Shown piece by piece: positions 19,820-28,730 of a stretch of DNA of 59,473 nucleotides. The stretch spans positions 1-59,473 of the forward strand of contig VMSZ01000012.1 in NCBI GenBank assembly GCA_013791885.1, read 5' to 3'. A program made the translations under genes and the position numbers. Numbering within the stretch: the first letter of the stretch is position 1; each line of letters opens with the position of its first letter. The stretch is from Sulfurimonas sp. (GTDB taxonomy: Bacteria; Campylobacterota; Campylobacteria; Campylobacterales; Sulfurimonadaceae). The notes under the pieces are model-generated. The model searched no databases and had not been told where the DNA came from. It was given only the letters and a program-made list of their open reading frames with translations.

Positions 19820-20053
19820 TCAATATGCTTTATCCAGTAATCTGAATTTTGTACTATTCGTTTCATTTTTCAGCTCATTCTCTTTGTTTTGGAGGGAGTT
19901 TTGGCTTGTGTTAGTATCGAAAATCTTTTGTTCAATGTCTGGAACATCATGCAAAAGTGTAGAAGCTGCAAAAAAAAGAATCATTATTACTACAACACTT
20001 ACGTAAAGTAGAATGTAGTTTTTTATGTGGCCGCTTTCAAATGGATTTTGCAT
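19820..20053 (-). CDS. Small single-pass membrane protein (77 aa)
   Basis: The 77-residue protein has one membrane helix (about 12-33, ILLYVSVVVIMILFFAA) and a polar, Asn/Glu-rich coiled-coil-like tail. AAAGAGACAAAA precedes the ATG. It lies 41 nt after the stop of the two-TM protein gene on the same strand and may be in its operon. No family recognised. Confidence 0.65.
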   Translation of the reverse strand: MQNPFESGHIKNYILLYVSVVVIMILFFAASTLLHDVPDIEQKIFDTNTSQNSLQNKENELKNETNSTKFRLLDKAY

Positions 20054-20094
20054 TTTTGTCTCTTTATTTTTGAACTAATTATAGTTAAATAGAC

Positions 20095-20673
20095 TTACAC
20101 AAGCGTATGATTTTGAAAAAACAAGAATTCAATTTTTGCATTTTGAATCTTGTTATAGAGTGAAATTTTTCTTTTGTACGGCATCCATTTAATAAGGAAA
20201 GTGGCTAAGGCTTCCCAGAGAGAGACCCAAGCTGCAACCGTTAAACCTTCAGCAATAACAGCCCATGTGACACTGTTTGAAACAAGTTCACTTTTATTGA
20301 TGAGAATAGATAATGTAGCGACGATAAGGCCTATAAAAAGTAAAATCAAAGATGTACGAATCATCCCTTGCATTTTTTTAGTTTCGAGTTTTTGCATATA
20401 GAGAAAAAAGTTTTGTATGCTGTTTTTTACGCGTGAGAGATCTTCGTTGTGTGCATGCGTTTCAAGATTAAATTGTATGACGAACTTCTCATCTCCTATT
20501 TCACTTACACTGTCTGCAAGGTAATCAACCAAATCTTCATTTAAATCTTTTTTTAGAAAGTGTGAACGCTTGTCAAAGTCGTTATACAGATCTTCTACTT
20601 TTTGTGCAGATACGCCAACAATAATTTCCCCATCTTCGGTGTGCTCATAGCGCTCCAATATCTCTTTTTTCAT
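20095..20673 (-). CDS. Two-TM membrane protein downstream of patatin-like lipase
   Basis: The 192-residue protein has a soluble N-terminal half and two membrane helices (about 105-124 and 134-160), ending in a basic juxtamembrane segment (KWMPYKRKI). It starts within the last codons of the patatin-like gene (4-nt overlap), which indicates translational coupling. It may anchor or regulate the lipase. I do not recognise the family. Confidence 0.75.
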   Translation of the reverse strand: MKKEILERYEHTEDGEIIVGVSAQKVEDLYNDFDKRSHFLKKDLNEDLVDYLADSVSEIGDEKFVIQFNLETHAHNEDLSRVKNSIQNFFLYMQKLETKKMQGMIRTSLILLFIGLIVATLSILINKSELVSNSVTWAVIAEGLTVAAWVSLWEALATFLIKWMPYKRKISLYNKIQNAKIEFLFFQNHTLV

Positions 20674-21536
20674 GATTTGTTATTCTCAATTTCAGCAAAA
20701 ATTTTTTCACAAAAATTATACCCGTATTCTATAATTTCATTGGCTTTATTAAAGTCAAACATTCCACATAAATTTCTTGGTATTTCAAGTTCAATGTCAG
20801 GGGGATAAGCTGACAATTTCATTCTTGCAATGGCTCCTTGCATACTGTCAAAAGATTTATTTGCAATATTATACATTCCTGTTTCATTGACTACTGACTC
20901 AGGTATTGTAATTTTATTTATATGTTTTTTTATTTTTTCGGAAAAATCAAGTTCTTTTTTTATGTTTTTCAAGGCGCCGTCACTTGCCGGTGAACCACCT
21001 AGATTTACTGCGATAGTTAAGTCGGTGTTGTCGTTGAATGTGGGTGCTATCGGAACCGGATTCAATACACCTCCATCAACTAAATATCTTCCTTGATAGA
21101 GGTAGGGCGTAAAAAAAAGCGGTAAAGAGATAGATGCACGGATTGCGTTTAAAAGTGAACCTTTGTTAATCCATATCTCTTTTTCAGAATCTATGTCAGA
21201 TGCAACTGCCGTAAATTTAATAGACAAATCTTCGATTAAACAATCACCAACCAAGCTATGCATTTTTTCCATAAGTGTATCACCCGATATCAGACCGCCG
21301 GAGCCTTTGAAATCTAATAATTTAAGCATATCAAAAATATCAAGTTTTTGAATCCAATCCACATAAATATCAAGTTTTCCTGCAGCATAAAAACCGCCAA
21401 TCAAAGCACCGATGGAACAACCGGAAATAGACTCTATCTTATAATCATGTTCCTCGAGCCATTTAATTATTCCGACATGAGCCAAGCCTCTGGCACCACC
21501 GCTGCCCAATACTAAAGAAACTCTTTTTTGTTGCAT
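20670..21536 (-). CDS. Patatin-like phospholipase (RssA type)
   Basis: The 288-residue protein has the oxyanion loop GSGGARGLAHVG, the nucleophile elbow GCSIG (Ser about 43) and the catalytic aspartate in LVDGGVLNP, the Ser-Asp dyad of patatin lipases. It lacks a signal peptide and probably acts on membrane lipids from the cytoplasm. It is first in a unit with the two-TM protein and perhaps the 77-residue protein. Substrate is unknown. Confidence 0.86.
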   Translation of the reverse strand: MQQKRVSLVLGSGGARGLAHVGIIKWLEEHDYKIESISGCSIGALIGGFYAAGKLDIYVDWIQKLDIFDMLKLLDFKGSGGLISGDTLMEKMHSLVGDCLIEDLSIKFTAVASDIDSEKEIWINKGSLLNAIRASISLPLFFTPYLYQGRYLVDGGVLNPVPIAPTFNDNTDLTIAVNLGGSPASDGALKNIKKELDFSEKIKKHINKITIPESVVNETGMYNIANKSFDSMQGAIARMKLSAYPPDIELEIPRNLCGMFDFNKANEIIEYGYNFCEKIFAEIENNKS

Positions 21537-21703
21537 ATTTTTACTTTCTTTTTTATGTATGATACACCTTCAAGCGTTATATAATAATAAAGAGAATTGT
21601 GTTTTGTTGTTATGGCTTGAAGTTTATGATTTTTACAGAGGGGAGTTGTTTTAGGAAATGTCCTCGACGGTCACTTTGTGACAACGCTTGCGGTTCCGAT
21701 GCT

Positions 21704-21731
21704 AAAAACGACAATAAATTTGTCGTTTTTT
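21704..21731. terminator. Second hairpin of the repeat (bidirectional terminator form)
   Basis: AAAAACGACAA pairs with TTGTCGTTTTT, giving an A-run/stem/T-run structure that can terminate in either direction. It is the equivalent hairpin in the repeat unit nearer the patatin gene. Confidence 0.7.
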
Positions 21732-21781
21732 ACGGTTTAGTCCTCAGCGGTCTTTCAGACATCGCTTGCGGTTCCGAATCT

Positions 21782-21807
21782 AAAAATGACACGCAGGTGT
21801 CATTTTT
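21782..21807. terminator. groEL terminator
   Basis: AAAAATGACAC pairs with GTGTCATTTTT just 11 nt past the groEL stop. Read on the minus strand it ends in a T-run, so it is a strong intrinsic terminator for groES-groEL. Confidence 0.8.
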
Positions 21808-21817
21808 TTAACGGTTC

Positions 21818-23449
21818 TCACATCATGCCCGGCATGCCTTGCATTGCGTTGTTCATAGCGTCATTTGAAGAACTTGCTTCTGGAAGTTCAAAGATTGCAG
21901 CTTCAGTTGTAAGCAGTAAACTTGCAACTGATGTTGCGTTTGTAAGCGCTACACGGCCAACTTTAAGTGGGTCAATGATTCCTGCTTCAAACATATCTAC
22001 ATACTCACCGGTTGCAGCATTGAAACCTATATTTTCACTTGTAGCATTTTCTACTGCGTTTACTACAACACCCGTGTCATAGCCTGCGTTTTGTGCAATC
22101 TGTTTCATCGGTGCTTTTACAGCACGAAGAATAATCTCACAGCCGATTTTTTGATCACCTGTAAGTTCAAGTTTTACTTTTGCAGCAGCACGAACAAGAG
22201 CAGCTCCGCCACCGATTACAATTCCCTCTTCAACAGCAGCTTTTGTTGCTGAGAGTGCATCATCAACACGGTCTTTTCTCTCTTTCATTTCAGTTTCGCT
22301 TGCAGCACCAACTTTAATAACTGCAACACCGCCTGAAAGTTTTGCTAAACGCTCTTGAAGTTTTTCTTTGTCGTACTCACTTGAAGTAGCGTCAATTTGA
22401 ACTTTAATCTCGGCAATTCTTCCTTTTACAGATGCTTCATCACCCGCACCGTTTACAATGACTGTATTGTCTTTGTCGATAACAACGCGAGATGCTTGAC
22501 CTAAATGTTGGATAGTCGCGCCCTCAAGTGTGTGTCCTGTTTCATCTGAAATAACAACACCTCTTGTAAGGATTGCAATATCTTGAAGCATAGCTTTTCT
22601 TCTGTCACCAAAACCTGGAGCTTTAACGGCAGAGATGTTTAAAACACCACGAAGTTTGTTTACAACTAATGTTGAAAGAGCTTCACCTTCTACATCTTCA
22701 GCGATGATAAGCAATGGACGAGAAGTCTTTTGAACCTGCTCTAAAACAGGAAGCATATCTTTGAGTGAAGATATTTTGTGGTCACAAAGTAAAATCCATG
22801 GATTTTCAATCTCTGCTACCATTTTTTCTGGGTTTGTAATGAAATATGGGCTTAAAAAACCACGGTCAAACTGCATACCCTCAACAACATCAAGTTCATC
22901 AGAGATACCTTTAGCCTCTTCAACAGTAATAACACCGTCTTGACCAACTCTCTCCATTGCTTCTGCAATCATTTCGCCAATCTGCACATCAGAGTTTGCA
23001 GAGATAGTTGCAACTTGTGCAATCTCTTTTTTCCCGTTAACAGCTCTTGAAGATGCTTTTAAATGCTCTAAAATAGAAGCACATGCTTTGTCCATACCGC
23101 GTTTAACTTCAACAGGATTTGCCCCTGCTGTGATGTTTCTTAGACCTTCACTGAAGATTGCGTTTGCTAAAACTGTAGCAGTCGTAGTACCGTCACCAGC
23201 CTCATCAGCAGTTCTTGATGCTACTTCTTTTACAAGTTGTGCACCCATATCTTCAAGTTTGTCTTTGAGCTCAATTTCACGTGCAACAGTCACACCGTCT
23301 TTAGTGATGATAGGATTACCATAGCTTTTTTGGATTAAAACATTACGACCGCGAGGTCCCATTGTTACTTTAACCGCGTCTGTAAGTTTTGCAACACCAC
23401 GAGCCAACGCATTACGTGCGTTGTCTGAAAAAATTATCTCTTTAGCCAT
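21818..23449 (-). CDS. groEL: Chaperonin GroEL
   Basis: The 543-residue chaperonin subunit forms the double-ring folding chamber. It contains the ATP-binding [10 protein letters not shown], the [13 protein letters not shown] segment and the Gly/Met-rich tail MQGMPGMM. Length is normal for the family. AAGGAAG precedes the ATG, and groES lies 52 nt upstream on the same strand. A strong hairpin terminator follows. Confidence 0.98.
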   Translation of the reverse strand: MAKEIIFSDNARNALARGVAKLTDAVKVTMGPRGRNVLIQKSYGNPIITKDGVTVAREIELKDKLEDMGAQLVKEVASRTADEAGDGTTTATVLANAIFSEGLRNITAGANPVEVKRGMDKACASILEHLKASSRAVNGKKEIAQVATISANSDVQIGEMIAEAMERVGQDGVITVEEAKGISDELDVVEGMQFDRGFLSPYFITNPEKMVAEIENPWILLCDHKISSLKDMLPVLEQVQKTSRPLLIIAEDVEGEALSTLVVNKLRGVLNISAVKAPGFGDRRKAMLQDIAILTRGVVISDETGHTLEGATIQHLGQASRVVIDKDNTVIVNGAGDEASVKGRIAEIKVQIDATSSEYDKEKLQERLAKLSGGVAVIKVGAASETEMKERKDRVDDALSATKAAVEEGIVIGGGAALVRAAAKVKLELTGDQKIGCEIILRAVKAPMKQIAQNAGYDTGVVVNAVENATSENIGFNAATGEYVDMFEAGIIDPLKVGRVALTNATSVASLLLTTEAAIFELPEASSSNDAMNNAMQGMPGMM

Positions 23450-23501
23450 TATTTTTCTTCCTTAATTTTATTGTTTGTTTATTTATGAATAGTTATTTTA
23501 A

Positions 23502-23762
23502 TTAACCAATGATTCCAAAAATATCATCAAGTTCAATTACCAAAAATTTCTCACCTTCGAATGAAACTTCATTTCCTGAATATTTGCCAAAAAGAACTTT
23601 GTTTCCACATGCAAGCTCTGTCACTTCTTTGCTTACAGCTACAACTTCCCCACGAGACGGTTTTTCTTTTGCGTTATCTGGAATGATAATTCCAGAAGCA
23701 GTAGTCGTTGCCTCTTCTACTCTTTTTACAAGTACTCTTTTACCTAATGGTTGAAAATTCAT
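23502..23762 (-). CDS. groES: Co-chaperonin GroES
   Basis: The 86-residue lid protein caps the GroEL ring. It begins [16 protein letters not shown] and contains the mobile loop ([16 protein letters not shown]), with the standard length. The ATG at 23762 is fixed by AAAGGAG 5 nt upstream; the frame is open for another 52 codons, but that part is not GroES-like. The two genes form the groE operon. No CIRCE or HspR-type inverted repeat was seen upstream. Confidence 0.97.
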   Translation of the reverse strand: MNFQPLGKRVLVKRVEEATTTASGIIIPDNAKEKPSRGEVVAVSKEVTELACGNKVLFGKYSGNEVSFEGEKFLVIELDDIFGIIG

Positions 23763-23850
23763 AATACTCCTTTGTTTATTGATAATTTTATTGAAAAATG
23801 CAACTTTATCAAATGTTGGTAAACTTATATTTAATCGCGTGAAGTTTATC

Positions 23851-23856
23851 ATTATA
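23851..23856 (-). promoter_or_regulatory. -10 element of groES-groEL
   Basis: On the minus strand TATAAT lies about 90 nt before the groES ATG, leaving a leader of roughly 80 nt. A -35 box is not obvious. Confidence 0.45.
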
Positions 23857-23921
23857 GTTATTCGTTTGCACTTAAGGAAAATATTTATTAGCATAAAAGG
23901 AAAATAAAAGCTTTGCATAGA

Positions 23922-23927
23922 TATAAT
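23922..23927 (+). promoter_or_regulatory. -10 element of the tRNA-Met/tRNA-Asn unit
   Basis: A perfect TATAAT lies 18 nt before the first base of tRNA-Met. Confidence 0.55.
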
Positions 23928-23945
23928 TCCGACCTACAAATAGAT

Positions 23946-24022
23946 GTCAGGGTAGCTCAGCTGGTTAGAGCACTGGTCTCATAAGCCGGGGGTCGGGGGT
24001 TCGAGTCCCCCCTCTGACACCA
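23946..24022 (+). tRNA. tRNA-Met (anticodon CAT)
   Basis: A 77-nt cloverleaf has the acceptor pair GTCAGGG/CTCTGAC, discriminator A and encoded CCA. The anticodon loop is CTCATAA, reading CAT. The first base pair is G-C, so it is not an initiator. It could alternatively be the lysidine-modified isoleucine tRNA; the sequence alone does not decide this fully. Confidence 0.88.
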
Positions 24023-24042
24023 TCGATTTGTAGCTTTTTTAT

Positions 24043-24117
24043 TCCGGATTAGCTCAGCGGTAGAGTAGGTGACTGTTAATCACTTGGTCACTGGTTCGAA
24101 TCCAGTATCCGGAGCCA
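24043..24117 (+). tRNA. tRNA-Asn (anticodon GTT)
   Basis: A 75-nt cloverleaf has acceptor stem TCCGGAT/ATCCGGA, discriminator G, encoded CCA and anticodon loop CTGTTAA. Its last 17 bases are part of a 21-bp sequence repeated at 34345-34365, so this tRNA is the integration site of the following element. The 3' end now present was supplied by the element and keeps the gene intact. Confidence 0.95.
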
Positions 24118-24121
24118 CATT
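24101..24121 (+). repeat. Left attachment site (att core)
   Basis: This 21-bp stretch covers the T-arm/acceptor 3' end of tRNA-Asn plus four bases beyond CCA. It is identical to 34345-34365 in the same orientation, as expected for site-specific integration by a tyrosine recombinase. Confidence 0.88.
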
Positions 24122-24169
24122 AAATATAACCCCTAAAATACGGACTTCCAAAGCAATTTAATCACTCGG

Positions 24170-24190
24170 TGTGCCCAAAGTGTGCCCAAA
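24170..24190 (+). repeat. Left arm-type sites (TGTGCCCAAA twice)
   Basis: Two copies of TGTGCCCAAA spaced 11 nt apart lie 49 nt inside the left att. A matching pair lies inside the right att. Paired short repeats at both ends fit binding sites for the integrase arm-binding domain. Confidence 0.6.
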
Positions 24191-24198
24191 TAATCCCA

Positions 24199-25263
24199 TT
24201 AGATATTACCTAAAAAAGAAGCTCTTTTAATATCTTCCCTTTTTCTATACTTCGCATACATCTGTAATGTCATTGATGCATCACTGTGACCTAACATATT
24301 TGAAACCCATAAAATATCTTCATTGTTCTCAATCATGATAGTCGCAAACGTATGTCTCATCTGATAGATAGTTCTAAACTCTATACTGCACTCTTTGAGT
24401 AGATTCTTCCACTTCGTATTTCGTATGCGTTTGATGTCATAATAATGTTCATCTTTTTCATTTAAAAATACATAAGAATCTTTTGAGCCAGTACGTTCAT
24501 ATTGCTCTTTGAGATAAGGAAGAAGATTATCGAGTATGTCTATTACTCTTATTGAGTTCTTAGTTTTAGGAGTGGATATCGTACCCATTCGTATAGCTCT
24601 TTGAATAAAAATCTCTTTCTTCTCAAAATCTATATCACTCCATCTTAAACCTATTAACTCTCCGCTTCTCATACCGCTAAAAAATCCAAGTGCCGTAAAA
24701 GCTTTCATATCATCTTTTGCAGTTTCTATAATGAGTTTTACTTCATCAAGTGCAAAGGATTTTACTTCTACCTTATCGAGTTTAGGAACTTTGACTTTAG
24801 AGATAGGATTTTTATCTATTATTTCATCTCGTATAGCATCATCAAATATAGTGTTAAAGGTAGCTCTTACATTTCTAACTCTTCGAGGTTTTAATGTATC
24901 TAAGAGTTTGTTCTGCCAGAGCTGTATATCTGAGGGTTTTATCTTATCAAGGCGTTTTTTACCAAAGGTCGGTGAAATATGTAATCGTATAGATGTCTCA
25001 TAATCATAAGTAGTTGTAGCTTTTCTACTTTTTGAGTGTAAAGACAAACTTACTTTTGCATATTCATCAACAGTCGGTATTGTGTTTTTCTCTTTTTCAA
25101 AGAACGCTCCTGAGTTTAACTTATGGATAATCTCAGGAAGTATTTTTGTAGTGGCAAGTTTGCGGTTTGCTTTTGTATCATCAAGATTAAGAGTTCTTCT
25201 ATATCTGGTTGATTGATAGTAAAACGTTATCCACAATTTGCCGTTGTTGGTTATTAGTTTCAA
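24199..25263 (-). CDS. int: Tyrosine recombinase/integrase
   Basis: The 354-residue integrase catalyses insertion into and excision from tRNA-Asn. It opens with an arm-binding domain (NGKLWITFYYQSTRYRRTL), then a core-binding domain (about 65-165) and a catalytic domain with Arg in SGMRSGELIGLRW, YQMRHTFAT, LGHSDASMT and the nucleophile in MYAKY. Box II has Tyr where many integrases have His, a known variant. The start is a TTG with AAGGAC six bases before it, inside the end of the excisionase-like gene (65-nt overlap). The gene points at the tRNA, with its stop 81 nt past the end of tRNA-Asn. Confidence 0.93.
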   Translation of the reverse strand: MKLITNNGKLWITFYYQSTRYRRTLNLDDTKANRKLATTKILPEIIHKLNSGAFFEKEKNTIPTVDEYAKVSLSLHSKSRKATTTYDYETSIRLHISPTFGKKRLDKIKPSDIQLWQNKLLDTLKPRRVRNVRATFNTIFDDAIRDEIIDKNPISKVKVPKLDKVEVKSFALDEVKLIIETAKDDMKAFTALGFFSGMRSGELIGLRWSDIDFEKKEIFIQRAIRMGTISTPKTKNSIRVIDILDNLLPYLKEQYERTGSKDSYVFLNEKDEHYYDIKRIRNTKWKNLLKECSIEFRTIYQMRHTFATIMIENNEDILWVSNMLGHSDASMTLQMYAKYRKREDIKRASFLGNI

Positions 25264-25525
25264 GTGTGTCCTTTTCGACCACCCAAGAATCTATTGCAAC
25301 TCTATCAAAGAGTATTTTACCGCTTTTTTTAAAAAAGTGGATACCTTCTAGGAAGTGCTCATCTTTGATTTTATAGATTCTGTCAGATGAATAACTGAGA
25401 TATTCAGCAAGTTCTTTTACGCTTAACCATCTTTTTGTGTGGGCGTTTTGCAAGTTAGTGTTTAACTTTTCCATAAGTTCAAACATCTTTGGAAGAAGTT
25501 TTAAACTCTCAAATTCTATGTTCAT
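25199..25525 (-). CDS. Excisionase/AlpA-like helix-turn-helix protein
   Basis: The 108-residue protein contains the small MerR/AlpA-type DNA-binding fold (WLSVKELAEYLSYSSDRIYK then GKILFDRVAIDSWV). Such proteins direct integrases towards excision or regulate element genes. It overlaps the integrase start by 65 nt and lies 11 nt after the replication gene, so the three genes are probably one transcript. The exact role is inferred from fold and neighbours. Confidence 0.75.
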   Translation of the reverse strand: MNIEFESLKLLPKMFELMEKLNTNLQNAHTKRWLSVKELAEYLSYSSDRIYKIKDEHFLEGIHFFKKSGKILFDRVAIDSWVVEKDTLETNNQQRQIVDNVLLSINQI

Positions 25526-25536
25526 ATTGCACCATC

Positions 25537-26847
25537 CTAAAATAAATCATCATCAATACCACGACGACTTATCTCCTTTTCTACCGCCTGATGTAACTCA
25601 TTAAAATCTTTATAGGTTTGATTATCCATTGGCAATGTTTGTAAATCATTGTAAAGTCTTGCTTCATAGTTCAGCAAACCCTCATTTGAGTAGTTAATAA
25701 GCTCATCTGTAATGCTAGGCTCACGGTTGTTTTCTCTTTGTAAGACTTTATAATCATGTCGCTGCTCGAAATCATCTTTACTTTTTTGCAACAGTTCATA
25801 AAAGTAGAAGATTGTCGGAGAGTTACCGTGAAGAAGTAAACGGGTTATTTGTCTCTTTATTGGTTTACGAGCATCTTCAAGAGAGTATCTGTATGATATT
25901 TTCTCTATCTTTTCAAGAGGCGTCGTTATCTGCATAAAATCTTTGTTGTCGTAGTGTGTTGCAATAAATTCCCATATAGGCAAGAGAGGTGCTCTTCTTT
26001 TGTTTGGAGAGTTTAACTGTTCTGCTGTGAGACTTGAGATATCTATTATCTTGACTAAATCGCATCCAAGCTCAAATAAGCTCTGTGCGCGACTTAATGC
26101 ATCTTCAACAGTATCTATATCGTATTGCTTTAAAACTTCTCTGTGATACTCAAACTCAACGTTAAAGATATCTTTTTGAACATCTAATCCATTGATTCCA
26201 AAGTAGTTGTGCATCAACTCTCTTTTTATATCCGAAGCACCTTCTAGTTCTTTGAGCTTATTGTAGATTCTCAACAAGAACGGCTTTTTACCTACATAGT
26301 ATGTTTCAAGTTCATAGCCAGTTGAACGTTCACCAATGTTTGCACTATGGTTTTTCTTTTTAGAGAGAATCATCTCTTTACACAGATAGTTAAAATTATG
26401 TTGGATGAACATATTTACATCTATTCTTGTAACTGGAAAGTAATTTGCACTTGATAGTGAACCTTTGAGCAGTTGCGTGTTTATATATGCAACTAGTGAT
26501 TTTATTCCAAGCGTATATATTCCAACAGCATTGAGCTGTACTCTGATGTTATGAATGTTTGGAGATTTCTCAGAATCTTTAAATCCTACTCGAAAGAACT
26601 CATGGTTAAACCATAAGAAGCCATCTCTGCCCATACCGCTGTATTTAATATCTATATTGTTGAGTGTGATGATAATGTCATTATCGTTGTAGGCATAATT
26701 AAAAGCACGGAACTCTTGTTTCTTATCTTCAATTTGTTCCAAGATATTTTCAAAGAAATCATCATACAACCTACCGCTTTGAGCAAAGTAATAAAGTGCA
26801 TCTATACCGCTTACAAACGGAGTGTTTTTTATATTTATATTTTTCAT
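25537..26847 (-). CDS. Replication initiation protein, Rep_trans/RstA-like
   Basis: The 436-residue protein resembles the replication initiators of filamentous phages and rolling-circle plasmids of the Rep_trans type. The visible landmarks are FPVTRIDVNMFI, the segment KKPFLLRIYNKLKEL and FNVEFEYHREVL, which follow the order of that family. It should nick one strand at the element's origin to start rolling-circle copying. The ATG at 26847 is preferred over an upstream in-frame start because AAAGGAAAAACTACT precedes it. The promoter side contains several strong hairpins that could be its origin. Assignment is by motif reading and needs a profile search. Confidence 0.65.
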   Translation of the reverse strand: MKNINIKNTPFVSGIDALYYFAQSGRLYDDFFENILEQIEDKKQEFRAFNYAYNDNDIIITLNNIDIKYSGMGRDGFLWFNHEFFRVGFKDSEKSPNIHNIRVQLNAVGIYTLGIKSLVAYINTQLLKGSLSSANYFPVTRIDVNMFIQHNFNYLCKEMILSKKKNHSANIGERSTGYELETYYVGKKPFLLRIYNKLKELEGASDIKRELMHNYFGINGLDVQKDIFNVEFEYHREVLKQYDIDTVEDALSRAQSLFELGCDLVKIIDISSLTAEQLNSPNKRRAPLLPIWEFIATHYDNKDFMQITTPLEKIEKISYRYSLEDARKPIKRQITRLLLHGNSPTIFYFYELLQKSKDDFEQRHDYKVLQRENNREPSITDELINYSNEGLLNYEARLYNDLQTLPMDNQTYKDFNELHQAVEKEISRRGIDDDLF

Positions 26848-27160
26848 AGTAGTTTTTCCTTTCCAGTAGCTATGTACTGGTAGTTTCAAGAGGTTTATAT
26901 ATTTGCTCTCTTGATTTATGAGAGGGGGTGTTACTAAAACCCCCTAGTAATAATTAAATTGACAAATCTGAGATACTTCTCCATCTAAAAGACGGAGCCT
27001 CTTCATCTCAGTTGTATCAATAAACTTGTTTTTATGTTTGAATAATTAATGTGTGTGATTAGTAACGGCTTTTAATCTCTGTCTCTAGAGGCTCAGGCGC
27101 TTCTAGCCGACAGAGACTACAGCTCGTTACATCTCAGACACTCTGAAAGTGTCTAAGATT
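26848..27160. other. Hairpin-rich non-coding region, candidate rolling-circle origin
   Basis: This 313-nt stretch has no plausible gene but holds at least five stem-loops: CTCTC/GAGAG at 26906-26924; GGGGGT/ACCCCC at 26924-26944; CTGAGAT/ATCTCAG with an inner CTCCATC/GACGGAG at 26968-27011; a long three-tier stem at 27062-27130 (GTAACG/CGTTAC, TCTCTGTC/GACAGAGA, CTAGAGGC/GCTTCTAG); and CTCAGACACT/AGTGTCTAAG at 27133-27157. It lies directly upstream of the replication gene, like the intergenic region of filamentous phages. Confidence 0.6.
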
Positions 27161-27421
27161 TTAAATACCGAAGAAGGTTATATCTTTTGCAAAATATCCA
27201 ACATCTAACTCAATAAGCTTTCCTATAGAGTTTTGATGTTTACTGAATACTTCATCTTTAACAGTAATGTCAATTAGCTCTTTTTTAATTGAGCCGTTCT
27301 TCATTCTTTTATCAAACAATCCTTGAATACGTTTTTTAGAGGGTGTCTCTACTCCCGTATTTGGATTTGTGTAAGGGTCAGTTTCATATGTAGCAATAGC
27401 CACTAAACTAATTTTTAACAT
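27161..27421 (-). CDS. Small beta-rich protein, possible ssDNA-binding protein
   Basis: The 86-residue protein has no membrane segment and is predicted beta-rich (LKISLVAIATYE, LIELDVGYFAKDITFFGI). Its size and place beside the Rep-like gene match the gene-V-type single-strand binding proteins of filamentous phages (about 87 residues). AGGAGACACA precedes the ATG. Sequence similarity to gene V cannot be shown by eye, so the function is only a contextual guess. Confidence 0.55.
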   Translation of the reverse strand: MLKISLVAIATYETDPYTNPNTGVETPSKKRIQGLFDKRMKNGSIKKELIDITVKDEVFSKHQNSIGKLIELDVGYFAKDITFFGI

Positions 27422-27547
27422 TGTGTCTCCTTAAGACATGAAATTTATATATGGAGACTGGCCAATCTGATTAGCATATCTGCTAACCGTAACAGTTACT
27501 AAAAGAAATTATATGAGAATATGAGGAGAGAAAAATCGGAAGATTTG

Positions 27548-28588
27548 CTAGATTTTCTGCAAAAGTTCCGATGGAGTCATTTGTGAATATAATTGAAGTG
27601 GATTATTTAGTAATGGTTGTATCATTTGAGTTGGAAAATTATTACTTTTTGCTATTGTATGAGTGGTAAAAATATTTTCTAAATAACTTTTGTTATCTTT
27701 AGTAAGTTGTTCTTGCTTTGTGTCAAATGAATATATGATATGAGAGCCTATTACCTCTTTTATATATACATTTTTTAATATCTCACTACCTTTATATCCT
27801 CTATAGATACCAAAGACCTTATTAACTAACTCTTTGACAATTGATAAGGCATGATTTTTATTAATTCTCATTTTATAGACTAAATAATAGTAAAGAACAG
27901 ACAATAAACTTTTGGCACAATCGGCTTCATCAACTTGTCCAGATTGAAAAACCTTAAGAGTATTTTTCAGTATCTTAGACTCTAGATTATCATTGTTCAA
28001 CATCTTTATATCATCTACTCCAAATATAGCGAAGTAGCTTAGATAGTGTTTGGTGAAGCTTTTATGCAGATATAGACTTCTATAGAGAAAAGCATTAACT
28101 AAATTAACACCTTTATATGGATTATTAGGTTTACACAATTGCTCTCTATTATCTAAATATTCTGACAAGTAATATTCTTTTTCTCTGTCTCTATAATCAG
28201 CAATAGTTCCTTTAATAAATTGTTTATCATTAGACAGCATATAAGCACTTACAGAGCTACGTATAAAACCTAAAATCTTATATGTATGATATAAATAATT
28301 TTCTCCACTAAAATGAAATACTCTATCATATTTGGCTATAGAATTAAGTGATGTTTTTACTTTATTTATAAATGCAAATTCAAACTCATCTTCTTTTGAG
28401 TAACTATCAAACAGTTTTATAGTGTTTTGTGTATGAATTTTATCTGCTTTAATAGATGGATAAAATTTAAGTTCATCCTTTAATTCATATAATTGTACTT
28501 CTGATGATAATGCCTTATAACTATCAAGAACATAATCATTTTGTTCTTTTGAATACCAAGTTGTAACTTTAGTTTTTTTCTTACTCAT
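27548..28588 (-). CDS. Hypothetical element protein (346 aa)
   Basis: The protein is largely alpha-helical, rich in Lys, Tyr and Asn, and has no clear membrane segment or catalytic motif. The ATG at 28588 has AAAAGGGG seven bases upstream; an earlier in-frame start lacks one. It is the first leftward gene of the replication block and is divergent from the ribbon-helix-helix regulator, which may control it. I do not recognise the family. Confidence 0.65.
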   Translation of the reverse strand: MSKKKTKVTTWYSKEQNDYVLDSYKALSSEVQLYELKDELKFYPSIKADKIHTQNTIKLFDSYSKEDEFEFAFINKVKTSLNSIAKYDRVFHFSGENYLYHTYKILGFIRSSVSAYMLSNDKQFIKGTIADYRDREKEYYLSEYLDNREQLCKPNNPYKGVNLVNAFLYRSLYLHKSFTKHYLSYFAIFGVDDIKMLNNDNLESKILKNTLKVFQSGQVDEADCAKSLLSVLYYYLVYKMRINKNHALSIVKELVNKVFGIYRGYKGSEILKNVYIKEVIGSHIIYSFDTKQEQLTKDNKSYLENIFTTHTIAKSNNFPTQMIQPLLNNPLQLYSQMTPSELLQKI

Positions 28589-28695
28589 AATAAAACCCCT
28601 TTTATCTAGTAAATACCACTCTATTTTAATAAATAGCGCGACATAAATAGAATAGTAGCACTTTAAAATATTATTTGTCAACCTAAAATTAATTT

Positions 28696-28730
28696 ATAGT
28701 GTATAATTTCATAATTAGGAGTGACACTAT
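28696..28730. promoter_or_regulatory. Candidate operator of the ribbon-helix-helix regulator
   Basis: ATAGTGT at 28696-28702 and ACACTAT at 28724-28730 form a 7-bp inverted repeat bracketing a TATAAT at 28702-28707 and the ribosome site of the regulator gene. This placement suggests autoregulation. Confidence 0.45.

Larger units (their letters stand above)
21660..21814. repeat. Tandem imperfect repeat, two units of about 75 bp with an 80-bp period
   Basis: Two units begin with GTCCTC at 21660 and 21740 and end in ACGG near 21735 and 21814. Each contains CGCTTGCGGTTCCG followed by an A-run/T-run hairpin. The short hairpin in each first half uses different paired bases (GTCAC/GTGAC in one, GTCT/AGAC in the other), so pairing is kept while sequence changes. 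The stretch lies between patatin and groEL and has no gene. Confidence 0.7.

Noticed and set aside
23763-23940. Heat-shock operator (CIRCE or HspR-type repeat) before groES
   Set aside because: No TTAGCACTC-N9-GAGTGCTAA or CTTGAGT-type inverted repeat is present; only a -10 box is visible.
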